NCBI GenBank assembly: GCA_020354275.1
Contig: CP070645.1
Span: 658,659 to 672,974 of the forward strand
DNA length: 14,316 bases
From: Dehalococcoidales bacterium
Lineage (GTDB): Bacteria > Chloroflexota > Dehalococcoidia > Dehalococcoidales > UBA2162
Reading direction: 5' to 3'
The notes under the pieces were generated by a model. It ran no database searches. It had not been told where the DNA came from and saw only the letters and a program-made list of their open reading frames with translations. A program made the position numbers and the translations under genes. Positions 1 through 6,966 of the stretch are shown one piece after another; position 1 is the first letter of the stretch; the number at the start of each line of letters is the position of its first letter.

Positions 1-884
1 CCCGCCAGAGGACGGGTTACCACTGTGCTATCCTCGACCCTCACCAGAATCTCAGGGGAAGCCCCGATGATAAAGAAGTCATTAAAATCAAAGTAGAACA
101 TATAGGGGGAGGGGTTGATAGTGCGTAGTGCTCTGTAGATATCAAAGGGGGCAGCCTTGGTGGGCCGGGACAAGCGCTGGGATGGCACCACCTGAATAGC
201 TTCACCAGCCGTGATATACTTCTTTATCTTGATTACGGCGGCTTCGTACTCTTCCTTGGTGAAGTTTGAGGATGGCTTGGATTCACTCACCTGAGGAGCA
301 GCATTCATCTGCTGACTTGGCTGAAAGGGCTGGTTCAATCTATCCACTAGCCTATCAATCTTGTCCACTGCTTTTTGATAAGCTTCCTCTATATTCCCAT
401 CCAGATGAGCATGGCTCAAGACCTTAATCTTGTGAGTGACATGGTCAAAGATAAGCACCGTATCCACGAACATAAATAGTGATTCAGGCAATCCCAGGGG
501 GTCGCGCTCCGGGGATGGCAACTCCTCGAAGCGGGTCACCGTCTCGTAACTCAGATAGCCTACAGCGCCGCCGCAAAACTTGGGAAGCTCGCTAGCTGGA
601 ACCATTTTATACTTGTTTAGTTCCTCAGCAATGAGAGGCAGAGGATCGGTCTTATCCTCTCCTTTAACGGTTAGCATCCGATAGGGTTCGGTGCCGATGA
701 AGCTGTAGCGAGCCAGTCGCTCACCGCCTTCGACACTTTCCAGAAGGAAGGAATAGCCGCCCTGATTAACCTTCATGAAAGCAGATACCGGCGTTTCCAG
801 GTCGGCAACGATTTCACGAAAGACTGGTACCAGATTACCATCCTTACCGTATCTCCAAACTTGTTCCAATGTTGGATAATACAT
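1..884 (-). CDS. trpE: Anthranilate synthase component I (TrpE), N-terminal 294 codons, cut by window edge
   Basis: TrpE converts chorismate (with ammonia from the glutaminase subunit) to anthranilate, the first step of tryptophan synthesis in the cytosol. Translation from the ATG at 884-882 gives an N-terminal domain with the LLES motif at residues 47-50, which in this family forms the tryptophan feedback site, then a G-G-A-V-G-Y-L-S-Y-E segment and, close to the window edge, the catalytic-domain run ending in T-R-P-L-A-G. That order and the LLES motif separate TrpE from PabB and isochorismate synthases, though PabB cannot be fully excluded without the C-terminus. The start is fixed by GGGGAGG a few bases upstream. 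The gene lies directly behind a T-box leader whose specifier is UGG, which independently supports a tryptophan gene. The remaining part, and presumably other trp genes, lie outside the window to the left. Confidence 0.93.
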   Translation of the reverse strand, partial: MYYPTLEQVWRYGKDGNLVPVFREIVADLETPVSAFMKVNQGGYSFLLESVEGGERLARYSFIGTEPYRMLTVKGEDKTDPLPLIAEELNKYKMVPASELPKFCGGAVGYLSYETVTRFEELPSPERDPLGLPESLFMFVDTVLIFDHVTHKIKVLSHAHLDGNIEEAYQKAVDKIDRLVDRLNQPFQPSQQMNAAPQVSESKPSSNFTKEEYEAAVIKIKKYITAGEAIQVVPSQRLSRPTKAAPFDIYRALRTINPSPYMFYFDFNDFFIIGASPEILVRVEDSTVVTRPLA

Positions 885-908
885 ACGACCTCCCCATATC
901 TCATAAAC

Positions 909-938
909 AAAAATCCCTCGCCATAGGGGCGAGGGATT
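909..938 (-). terminator. Intrinsic terminator of the T-box leader
   Basis: On the minus strand, an 11-bp GC-rich stem (AATCCCTCGCC / GGCGAGGGATT, plus-strand arms 912-922 and 928-938) is followed by a T-run (ATTTTTG). It lies directly after the T-box sequence and about 25 nt before the trpE start. This is the position expected for the terminator that competes with the antiterminator. Confidence 0.93.
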
Positions 939-1290
939 CTCCTTCGCGGTGCCACCCTACTTGATTACCTTTTTTAAACTTTATCCCTCTTATTGACTCA
1001 GGGTTTGATTTTGAAAACCTTACGCCGTCTCCAAATCAGGGACTAGACTAAAAACAGGTAACCATCTCTTTTAGGTACAGCTTCAGCATACTGAAGCGAT
1101 ACCCTGGGCTCTGATAACGGTGCCCTTTCCGTCAAAGCCTACTCAGGAAGAATCCCTTTCGGTTTGCAGCTCCCGAGTCCATTCAACCCCTGCGCTAACA
1201 CCGGCTCACACCTTACCCGGTTCTCTGAGTCCCGCTTGGGGCATACTACTCTCGTTCCCAGCCTTTACACCATATAATATTGTTAAAGTA
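909..1290 (-). promoter_or_regulatory. Tryptophan T-box riboswitch leader of trpE
   Basis: T-box leaders read uncharged tRNA and let transcription pass when the cognate amino acid is scarce. Seen on the minus strand, in order: a stem I region with the distal-loop-like GGTGTGAGCCGG, then GAA-TGG-ACTC with the specifier TGG (Trp) at 1179-1181, a stable hairpin at 1080-1097 (7-bp stem, CATA loop on the plus strand), the canonical T-box AGGGTGGCACCGCG (roughly 945-958), and an intrinsic terminator right after it. The specifier is followed by the usual purine. The 5' end is inferred from the promoter at 1297-1326. I did not fold the antiterminator; its 5' arm is not assigned. Confidence 0.92.
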
Positions 1291-1296
1291 ATAGAT

Positions 1297-1326
1297 AGTA
1301 TAAGCAGTAAATAATCATCTTGTCAA
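1297..1326 (-). promoter_or_regulatory. Sigma70-type promoter of the T-box/trpE unit
   Basis: The minus strand has a perfect -35 TTGACA (1326-1321), an 18-nt spacer and -10 TATACT (1302-1297). The predicted transcription start is near 1290, about 400 nt ahead of trpE, which matches a T-box leader length. Confidence 0.75.
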
Positions 1327-1380
1327 GCAGCCGGCATTTTACCAGCTATGTTGTTCCAGTTTACTTGGTCCTTATCCTAG

Positions 1381-2064
1381 CTACCAACCCTCAGGCGCGT
1401 CCGGCGTCCAGGTAATACCGAGCAGACTATCTCCCCTGTCCCGGTTCACCGGTTCGAAGGGTAGCCATTCCCGTTCTTCCACCTGAATTTCAATCACAGG
1501 ATAGCCGATGGGCGAACCATCGCCAATAACAACAAATGTCTCCGGATCAAGGTTTACCCCGTATAACTCGGCAACCCTGAGACCGATTTCCTGATGCCAG
1601 TCAGATAAAGGCACCCCATGCTTCGGTATAACTGAAGGAGACCTGTTTATAACACGAAAACTGGCGGGGTGTGCCATCCGCCCACAGGTAAGATAACGTG
1701 TTTCTGGCGTTAACAGACCACTGGCATTTGCTGCCAGGGTTTCCAATCCTCTGAACAACCCCAGACGGCGGTACTCTGAAGCAATACAACTGATACCGGC
1801 CAGAAGAACAACCTGCGGATCGGGCAGCCGGGGTAGCCGGGTTTTGACAGTATCAGCCACGGCAAATCCCACCAGTTCATCTCCCATTTTCGCCAAAGCC
1901 ATGTACCTCAATTTTAAAATAGATTTTTCAAGGTACGAGTGGTTCGCCTGCCGGTAAGAAAGGCTAAATAGCCGGTGTACCTTCTCAAGGTCATCACCGG
2001 TTAGAGCGTCTGTCCGTTTAACGCTGGTTTCTATACCGTTAATATTAATTCCATCATCCAACAC
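1381..2064 (-). CDS. Putative GNAT-like N-acyltransferase
   Basis: This is a 227-aa soluble protein. Residues about 52-72 read like the central GNAT strands (A-L-A-K-M-G-D-E-L-V-G-F-A-V-A-D). They are followed by a hydrophobic strand and an R-R-L-G-L-F-R-G-L-E run at 99-108 that resembles the acetyl-CoA pyrophosphate loop (R-R-x-G-x-G/A) of the family, though less canonical than in the second GNAT gene of this window. The C-terminal 80 residues (G-D-G-S-P-I-G-Y-P-V-I-E-I) match no motif I know. The start is a GTG (2062-2064) with GGGGGA about 8 nt upstream; there is no in-frame ATG nearby. It is the last of five minus-strand accessory genes and ends just upstream of the trpE promoter. Substrate unknown. 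Confidence 0.6.
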   Translation of the reverse strand: MLDDGININGIETSVKRTDALTGDDLEKVHRLFSLSYRQANHSYLEKSILKLRYMALAKMGDELVGFAVADTVKTRLPRLPDPQVVLLAGISCIASEYRRLGLFRGLETLAANASGLLTPETRYLTCGRMAHPASFRVINRSPSVIPKHGVPLSDWHQEIGLRVAELYGVNLDPETFVVIGDGSPIGYPVIEIQVEEREWLPFEPVNRDRGDSLLGITWTPDAPEGW

Positions 2065-2232
2065 TGGATTTATCCCCCGGTCGCTAGAGGTGCCATTATA
2101 TTGATTGACCGGATTCTATCGCCCCTATAACCGCCTGTCAATACAAAGCTAAATAAATACCCTCAACAACACACCAGCCAATTCAGCTTAAATAATGATA
2201 GTGATTTCATGCGATAAGCAAATGGGTGGTAT

Positions 2233-3030
2233 CTAATCCTTTTTCGCCCAGAAGATAGCACGTCCTGATATATCAGTATAGGGACTACCCATACGGTCAC
2301 CAAACAAATGCCTGACCATGAAACCGTGCTTTTCCAGCCATGTCCATACCTCCAGGGTACTCACCGGGTGCTTCTGCTGGAAATACTCTTTTTCAACGAT
2401 AGTGCCATCGGGCAGCGTCACCCTGGTGCCGCGGCGGAACCTCACCAGCCGTCGGGGCGCATCCCACCATATTGTTTCGATATAGCTCTCCACCCGTGTG
2501 TCATCGGCACAGTTACCCGTCGGGAAGCCCTGGGCTACGCCCGGTCTTCGCCATGACCGTGCAAGTTCGCCCTCCATGTGGTCATTATCCACATAGACAT
2601 AGCCGCCGGGGTTCAGAGAGCCAGCCGCCGATATGATACACCTCTCCTGCTCCTCCGGTGTTGCCAGCTCGTAGAGGCAGTTACAGCCCAGTATGACCAG
2701 GTCAAAACCCCGCGGCCAAGGTGTACCGATGGCATCGGCCACGGTCAGGGTGACCCGTTGTTGTGCTTCTGCAGGCAGCTGCCCGACTTTCATGCGGGCA
2801 CGGTCAAGCATGCCCTTGGCCTGGTCAAAACCATAGAGCTGGTGGCCATCAACAGCCAGTGGAAGGAGGATACGCCCCGTACCGCAGAACGGCTCCAGTA
2901 TCCTCAGGGGTTTACGGTCCCCAATCAGGTCCCGGATTAATTCCACATCATCCTGGTATATCTCGCTCTGGTCGTAGACCTCGGCCAGGTGGGGCTCGAT
3001 GTCGTAGATATTGGTCTTATTCTGACTCAT
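2233..3030 (-). CDS. Class I SAM-dependent methyltransferase
   Basis: A 265-aa Rossmann-fold methyltransferase of unknown substrate. Motif I is I-L-E-P-F-C-G-T-G-R-I at 44-54. The acidic residue after strand 2 is D69 in Y-G-F-D-Q, which would bind the SAM ribose. D99 in V-A-D-A-I-G begins motif III, and F-D-L-V-I-L-G at 109-115 plus a post-I region with L-N-P-G-G-Y complete the fold. No membrane segments. The ATG start (3028-3030) has AAGGTG upstream with good spacing. It follows the DinB-family gene by 32 nt on the same strand, so they are probably co-transcribed. Confidence 0.85.
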   Translation of the reverse strand: MSQNKTNIYDIEPHLAEVYDQSEIYQDDVELIRDLIGDRKPLRILEPFCGTGRILLPLAVDGHQLYGFDQAKGMLDRARMKVGQLPAEAQQRVTLTVADAIGTPWPRGFDLVILGCNCLYELATPEEQERCIISAAGSLNPGGYVYVDNDHMEGELARSWRRPGVAQGFPTGNCADDTRVESYIETIWWDAPRRLVRFRRGTRVTLPDGTIVEKEYFQQKHPVSTLEVWTWLEKHGFMVRHLFGDRMGSPYTDISGRAIFWAKKD

Positions 3031-3062
3031 GGGTTCACCTTCTTTTTAGTAACGACCCCCAT

Positions 3063-3605
3063 TTACCTTGATGACCAGCCTTTACCCCTTAACAGACCGC
3101 GGACATAGGCCGCCTGACCGACGTGCTGAAGGCTATCGTTGATGACACCCAGCAAACGCCGGCCAACCAGATTTGTGTTATCGAACGTCGGGCTGTACGA
3201 CTCGCGTTCCAGATCATCTTCCGAAAGCTTGTTGCTTATGTAGCGTTTGGTTTCCTCAAGCACGGCATGGTGGTATTCCAGTATAGTTGTTCCGTCAGGT
3301 GAGTTGAAGGCGGCAGCATCTTCCGTGGTGTGGCCGTAACCGGTCTCGGCGGGGTCAGGAGCCCGGTCAAACCGGGCATGCCATTTCCCCCTGATCCATA
3401 ACTGCTCTTCTCCGGCAATCTCCGACATATTCCTGTCCTGGCTGCGGGTCAGGTGCCAGGCCAGCCAGCCGATGCTGTTACAGTCCGGGCGTGGCTGCTG
3501 GTTAAGGTCGTCTACAGTCAGTCCGTCAAGGACAATTCCCAATTCATCTGATATCCTCGTGAATACATCCGTAATTAATTGTTGCCACTCCATTTGTGCT
3601 CCCAT
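3063..3605 (-). CDS. DinB / DUF664-family putative metalloenzyme
   Basis: A 180-aa four-helix-bundle-type protein. The DinB signature is visible: W-L-A-W-H-L-T-R-S at 47-55 with metal-ligand candidate H51, and S-L-Q-H-V-G-Q-A-A-Y-V-R-G-L at 158-171 with H161. The third ligand is probably one of H112/H113. Family members include DNA-damage-inducible proteins of unknown action and thiol-dependent (mycothiol/bacillithiol) S-transferases; the sequence does not tell which. The open frame starts with ATG at 3605, but a second in-frame ATG at 3593 (M5) has GGGAG with better spacing and may be the true start. It sits in the minus-strand accessory row between a GNAT and a methyltransferase. Confidence 0.82.
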   Translation of the reverse strand: MGAQMEWQQLITDVFTRISDELGIVLDGLTVDDLNQQPRPDCNSIGWLAWHLTRSQDRNMSEIAGEEQLWIRGKWHARFDRAPDPAETGYGHTTEDAAAFNSPDGTTILEYHHAVLEETKRYISNKLSEDDLERESYSPTFDNTNLVGRRLLGVINDSLQHVGQAAYVRGLLRGKGWSSR

Positions 3606-3702
3606 GAAATATATTTCCTTATCATGATTAAATCAAGTATTCTTTTTTCCTTATAACCTGAGCACACCCGGCACTGAACCCGCTTCTAATAACACACAAT
3701 CA

Positions 3703-4281
3703 CTATGCCCTTCTCTCCCGCCGGTAATACTCGTCTTTTGATAGAACCAGGTCATATATTATGCCAGCCTTATTCCCCGGGGGTTGTACCATCTCCGCTT
3801 CAATGCGGTATCCGTTCTTCTGGAAAACCCTGAGGCTGCGCGGGTTATAGTCAGCAATATCGCAACCGAAAACAAAATCCGCTTTTTCGTTCTCAAACCC
3901 AAACCGCGTCAGGGTGCTGATAACGTCGGTCCCGATACCCTTTCCCCAGAGACCTTTCTCACCTATCATCAAGTCAATGCGACGGCAGTCTTTCCCCGGG
4001 TACTCCCGCAGCACCCTTTCCAGGTTCATCTTCTGTAGCCAGCATTCCCCGACAGGTTCACCGCCAACCTCGATAATAAAGCAGAAAGCGTTCCGGGAGA
4101 CTCCCCGGTACATCTCCTGCACATCGGGCAGTTCACGCGGGGCAACAACATCTATATCGGTGAAATAGAGGACCTCAGGATCCCTGTTCCACCTCAATAG
4201 TATGTCCCAGTCCCCCTCGGTCATCGGTCTCAGAGTAGATTTTCCACCCCTTAGAGTGGTGTTATGTTCCCATAATTTCAT
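3703..4281 (-). CDS. GNAT N-acetyltransferase, RimJ/RimL (Acetyltransf_3) type
   Basis: A 192-aa acetyl-CoA-dependent acyltransferase. Clear family marks: an N-terminal L-R-P-M-T-E-G-D-W run at 17-25, the strand I-I-E-V-G-G-E-P-V-G-E-C at 69-80, the acetyl-CoA loop G-E-K-G-L-W-G-K-G-I-G-T at 107-118, and N-P-R-S-L-R-V-F-Q-K-N-G-Y at 146-158, where the Asn and Tyr are typical of the C-terminal half. The layout also resembles aminoglycoside 6'-N-acetyltransferases, but there is no specific evidence for a resistance role; ribosomal-protein, amino-acid or antibiotic amines are all possible substrates. The ATG at 4281 has only a weak purine-rich ribosome site. Confidence 0.88.
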   Translation of the reverse strand: MKLWEHNTTLRGGKSTLRPMTEGDWDILLRWNRDPEVLYFTDIDVVAPRELPDVQEMYRGVSRNAFCFIIEVGGEPVGECWLQKMNLERVLREYPGKDCRRIDLMIGEKGLWGKGIGTDVISTLTRFGFENEKADFVFGCDIADYNPRSLRVFQKNGYRIEAEMVQPPGNKAGIIYDLVLSKDEYYRRERRA

Positions 4282-4333
4282 ATTTAATCACTTCAATATG
4301 TGAGTGCCTAGAGTAAGGTCATTCCGGGCAGGT

Positions 4334-4894
4334 CTAGCCGGTGCCACTGCCGTCCGGCCCCAGAGTATTCAGCAATGCCTCTATCTCCTTTGCCGAATGT
4401 AACTCGATAACCCTGGCCTGGTTCGGTATCTCTTTAAGGTCCCTTTTTATCAGCCGCTGGTGGCGGCGCCATCGCCTGATAACATACAGCAGGAGTGAAT
4501 CGCGGCTGAAGAAAGCCAGCCGCAACGACTCGTAGTTGTTACCCCACAGCACCTCCTTTTTAACCGACCGGGATACCGTCCGCCGGAGCAACTGCCAGAA
4601 CACAACCGGGAACGGCAGGCGGAGCCAGATAACGGTGTCCGCCATGGGCAGTACCAAGTCACGTACATGGCTGTAGTTGCCGTCGCACACCCAGCCTTCG
4701 GGATATTGGGCCAGAACTATCGAGACATCCTCGCGGAACTGCTCCCAGGACTTACTTACCCAGTCAGGCAGCCAGAATATGGCGTCAAGCTCAATATGAG
4801 GTATCCCGATAGAGCCGGCGATGCTGGCGGCAACGGTTGTCTTGCCCGAGCCGGCCGGCCCATAGACCACGATACGGCTGCCCACTTCAGACAC
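4334..4894 (-). CDS. P-loop kinase-like protein (adenylate kinase / FlaR-like)
   Basis: A 186-aa P-loop NTPase. The Walker A motif G-P-A-G-S-G-K-T lies at 12-19. It is followed by H-I-E-L-D-A-I-F-W at 33-41 and W-V-C-D-G-N-Y at 68-74, the pattern of adenylate-kinase-like proteins often annotated as topology modulation protein FlaR. V-I-W-L-R-L-P at 88-94 is the strand before an arginine-rich lid region (R-R-T-V-S-R-S, later R-R-W-R-R-H). Substrate unknown; a small-molecule kinase is more likely than a role in DNA topology. Start: GTG at 4894 with GGAG about 7 nt upstream. It is the first gene of the minus-strand accessory row and ends 52 nt before the GNAT gene. Confidence 0.8.
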   Translation of the reverse strand: MSEVGSRIVVYGPAGSGKTTVAASIAGSIGIPHIELDAIFWLPDWVSKSWEQFREDVSIVLAQYPEGWVCDGNYSHVRDLVLPMADTVIWLRLPFPVVFWQLLRRTVSRSVKKEVLWGNNYESLRLAFFSRDSLLLYVIRRWRRHQRLIKRDLKEIPNQARVIELHSAKEIEALLNTLGPDGSGTG

Positions 4895-5113
4895 CAGCCA
4901 ACTCCGCTGCCTGGTGTAGAGGTCCGGCCTGCTCTGCGATATTAAAAGAACAGGATAATTTCATCTGTATTTACCTTACCCTCGGCTTACCCCTAATTTT
5001 TCCCACGGTGACTTAGTGTAACAAAAGTTATATTAAAAAAGATAGTCTCATGTTCTAATAACGTATGGAGGCAGGCGTTAAAAGCCATACCTCTTCTCAT
5101 AAACCCCTTTTAG

Positions 5114-5158
5114 AGAAGCCCCGGTCTTGCACCTCCCTGTTCCGGGGCTTCTTATTTT
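5114..5158 (+). terminator. Terminator-like hairpin read on the plus strand
   Basis: The arms AGAAGCCCCGG (5114-5124) and CCGGGGCTTCT (5142-5152) form an 11-bp stem followed by TATTTTCT on the plus strand. On the minus strand there is no T-run after it. No plus-strand gene precedes it; the sequence before it has only a small inverted repeat GTATGG/CCATAC (5063-5068, 5085-5090). It may end a short untranslated RNA or act as a barrier. Confidence 0.55.
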
Positions 5159-5174
5159 CTCCGATTATAATAGA

Positions 5175-5215
5175 TAAAAAAAGCCCCGGTGAGTTTTGGC
5201 GTTCCCACCGGGGCT
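5175..5215 (-). terminator. Intrinsic terminator of the small membrane protein operon
   Basis: On the minus strand, AGCCCCGGTG (plus arm 5206-5215) pairs with CACCGGGGCT (plus arm 5182-5191) and is followed directly by seven T. It starts 60 nt after the stop of the second small gene. A strong, canonical rho-independent terminator. Confidence 0.9.
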
Positions 5216-5274
5216 CAGTCCTGAACCGTGTTTTGCGATTGCTTCATCAGCTTTCTTCTACCCTGTAGAGTGGT

Positions 5275-5433
5275 CTACAGTTGCACCTCCTTTTCCCGGG
5301 CAGCCCTTCTCTCGCGTACAGCCTGGCGTACCGCGTGGTAGATGCCACCGATGTTCAGGTACCAGACGAAGACTGCCGGAATTAGAATGACGGGTATCAG
5401 TACTATCAGCGCTACTATCACTTCCCAATGCAT
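5275..5433 (-). CDS. Small single-pass membrane protein, paralogue A (52 aa)
   Basis: A 52-codon gene. The start ATG (5431-5433) has GGAGGTGA 4 nt upstream. The protein has a short N-terminus (M-H-W-E), one hydrophobic helix from about V5 to L25 containing P-V-I-L-I-P-A-V-F-V-W-Y-L-N-I-G-G, and a strongly basic tail (V-R-Q-A-V-R-E-R-R-A-A-R-E-K). It is clearly paralogous to the neighbour at 5456-5620, 22 nt upstream: the core P-V-I-L-x-P-A-V-F-x-W-Y-L-N-I-x-G is shared in the same register. The two cysteine-free proteins probably sit in the cytoplasmic membrane with the basic tail inside (positive-inside rule). Function unknown; they could be subunits or regulators of a larger membrane complex, but no such partner is adjacent. 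Confidence 0.85.
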   Translation of the reverse strand: MHWEVIVALIVLIPVILIPAVFVWYLNIGGIYHAVRQAVRERRAAREKEVQL

Positions 5434-5455
5434 TGTGTCACCTCCATTACTTTAT

Positions 5456-5620
5456 TTATGCCGTGATTTCCTTGCGGGCTTTTTCCCGCCTTGCCTGCCG
5501 GGCTCGGCTTTCCTTCCATACCGCCCAGACACCGCTGATGTTCAGGTACCAGATGAAAACGGCCGGGAGAAGAATTACCGGGATAACCAGGGCCAGAGCC
5601 AGTATCACCAATCCTTCCAT
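5456..5620 (-). CDS. Small single-pass membrane protein, paralogue B (54 aa)
   Basis: A 54-codon gene, first of the tandem pair. The start ATG (5618-5620) follows AAGGAGGT by about 8 nt. The hydrophobic helix runs from about L4 to L27 (A-L-A-L-V-I-P-V-I-L-L-P-A-V-F-I-W-Y-L-N-I-S-G). After that comes a basic, Ala/Arg/Lys-rich tail (S-R-A-R-Q-A-R-R-E-K-A-R-K-E). Conservation with paralogue A is concentrated in the membrane helix and its boundary W-Y-L-N-I, while the tails diverge in sequence but keep their charge. This pattern points to selection at protein level. Function unknown. Confidence 0.85.
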   Translation of the reverse strand: MEGLVILALALVIPVILLPAVFIWYLNISGVWAVWKESRARQARREKARKEITA

Positions 5621-5954
5621 CTTTGTGACCTCCTTTCTTTTCTTTCCATTATCAGTTTACTATCCTGGTGGTGAGACCATCATCCGCCCTGACACCTATT
5701 CTGGCAGAAGTAAAACAACTAATCTTTAACATGGTAATATTGGTATTAAGCCTTACGGTGTTATCCCCGGGTTAGGCATTTACACCTATATTAATTATGC
5801 AGTTTTATGCAGCCAATCTCATATAGCATTAGTACCGCTGCCAATGTGTCAGGTTAGTGTTGTGGCGAAACTCTGCGGAAATATTGTATTATACGAAACC
5901 ATTTAATGAGACCTGAACTTGAAAATTGTAACCAGGACTAAAAGGGGGAAAAAT
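5621..5954. other. Divergent intergenic region, no gene seen
   Basis: These 334 nt separate the minus-strand small-protein pair from the plus-strand MDR gene and must carry both promoters. A weak minus-strand candidate is TTGGCT-17 nt-TAATAT near 5787-5815. For the plus strand I found no convincing -35/-10 pair. No RNA gene or other ORF is supported. Confidence 0.5.
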
Positions 5955-6920
5955 ATGAAAGCGGTTGTTTATACCAGATACGGTACACCAGAAGTCCTCG
6001 AACTGAAAGAGATAGAAAGACCTGTTCCTAAGGACAATGAAGTACTTGTCAAAGTGCATGCGACAACAGTAACTCCGATGGACTGGCATTTACGGCAGCC
6101 AGGTATGAATATTATTGCCCGGATGATAGCGGGACCGATAAAACCAAAGAATCCCATATTGGGAACCGAGTTTGCCGGGGAAATTGAATCGGTAGGCAAA
6201 GATGTAAAGCAATTCAAAGCAGGTGACCAGGTATATGGAGGAGCACCCCCTTTCGGTGCCCATGCCGAGTATGTTTGTATGCCTGAAAATAAAGTTGCCA
6301 TTAAACCGACCAATATGACTTTTAGAGAAGCCGCCGGCGTGCCTTTTGCGGGAACTACAGCGTTGAACTATCTGAGACAAAAGGGCAATATTCAGGAAGG
6401 ACATAAAGTTCTTGTCAACGGAGCCTCCGGTGGCGTGGGCACTCTAGCTGTGCAGCTTGCCAAATATTTCGGAGCAGACGTCACTGGGGTATGCAGTACA
6501 CCAAATCTGGAGATGGTGCGGTCTCTCGGAGCAGACAACGTAATTGACTATACAAAAGAGGATTTCACGAAAACTGATCAGACTTACGATATTATTTTCG
6601 ATGCCGTTGGTAAAAGGTCTTTCTCACAGTGTAAAGGCTCGTTAAACAGGGGAGGTATCTATCTCAACACTATTGCCACCATTCCATTGCTTTTACAGAT
6701 GTTATGGACTTCTAAGATGGGCGATAAGAAAGCTGTTTTTGCATTGATACCTTTCACCACTGAAGACCTGATCTATCTGAAAGATGCTATTGAGACAGGA
6801 AAGGTAAAAACAGTGATTGACCGGACCTACCCTCTGAGCGAAATTGCCGAAGCCCACAGGTATTCCGAAACAGGGCACGCCAAGGGGAAAATTGTGATAA
6901 CCGTAAACGACGAAACCTAG
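5955..6920 (+). CDS. Zinc-independent MDR oxidoreductase, quinone-oxidoreductase-like
   Basis: A 321-aa medium-chain dehydrogenase/reductase. Residues 1-125 form the GroES-like domain (M-K-A-V-V-Y start, G-T-E-F-A-G-E-I at 70-77). G-A-S-G-G-V-G at 156-162 is the NAD(P) loop, followed by F-D-A-V-G-K at 215-220. The catalytic-zinc Cys/His ligands and the structural-zinc four-Cys lobe of alcohol dehydrogenases are missing, so it is more like NADPH:quinone oxidoreductase or reticulon-4-interacting-protein-like enzymes acting on quinones or enones. The ATG at 5955 follows AGGGGGAAAAAT and begins at the conserved family N-terminus, so I prefer it to the longer in-frame extension from 5919. The gene looks more A+T-rich than its right-hand neighbours. 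It opens the plus-strand block; its link to the HgcAB-like gene is only positional. Confidence 0.9.
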   Translation: MKAVVYTRYGTPEVLELKEIERPVPKDNEVLVKVHATTVTPMDWHLRQPGMNIIARMIAGPIKPKNPILGTEFAGEIESVGKDVKQFKAGDQVYGGAPPFGAHAEYVCMPENKVAIKPTNMTFREAAGVPFAGTTALNYLRQKGNIQEGHKVLVNGASGGVGTLAVQLAKYFGADVTGVCSTPNLEMVRSLGADNVIDYTKEDFTKTDQTYDIIFDAVGKRSFSQCKGSLNRGGIYLNTIATIPLLLQMLWTSKMGDKKAVFALIPFTTEDLIYLKDAIETGKVKTVIDRTYPLSEIAEAHRYSETGHAKGKIVITVNDET

Positions 6921-6966
6921 ATCCTAGTGCATTTACAATAGCACTCAATTCATAAAGGGGAGGTGA

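Noticed and set aside
1120..1314. 64-codon plus-strand open frame in the trpE leader
   Set aside because: It lies wholly inside the T-box riboswitch on the opposite strand, has no ribosome site and its composition follows the RNA structure.
2578..3071. Plus-strand open frames over the 2233-3030 methyltransferase
   Set aside because: Antisense shadows of a clear methyltransferase with motif I and a good start; no family features of their own.
5065..5729. Plus-strand open frames (64-110 codons) across the small membrane protein genes
   Set aside because: They run through two terminators and are antisense to the 52- and 54-codon genes, which have strong ribosome sites and paralogous sequence; the plus frames have neither.
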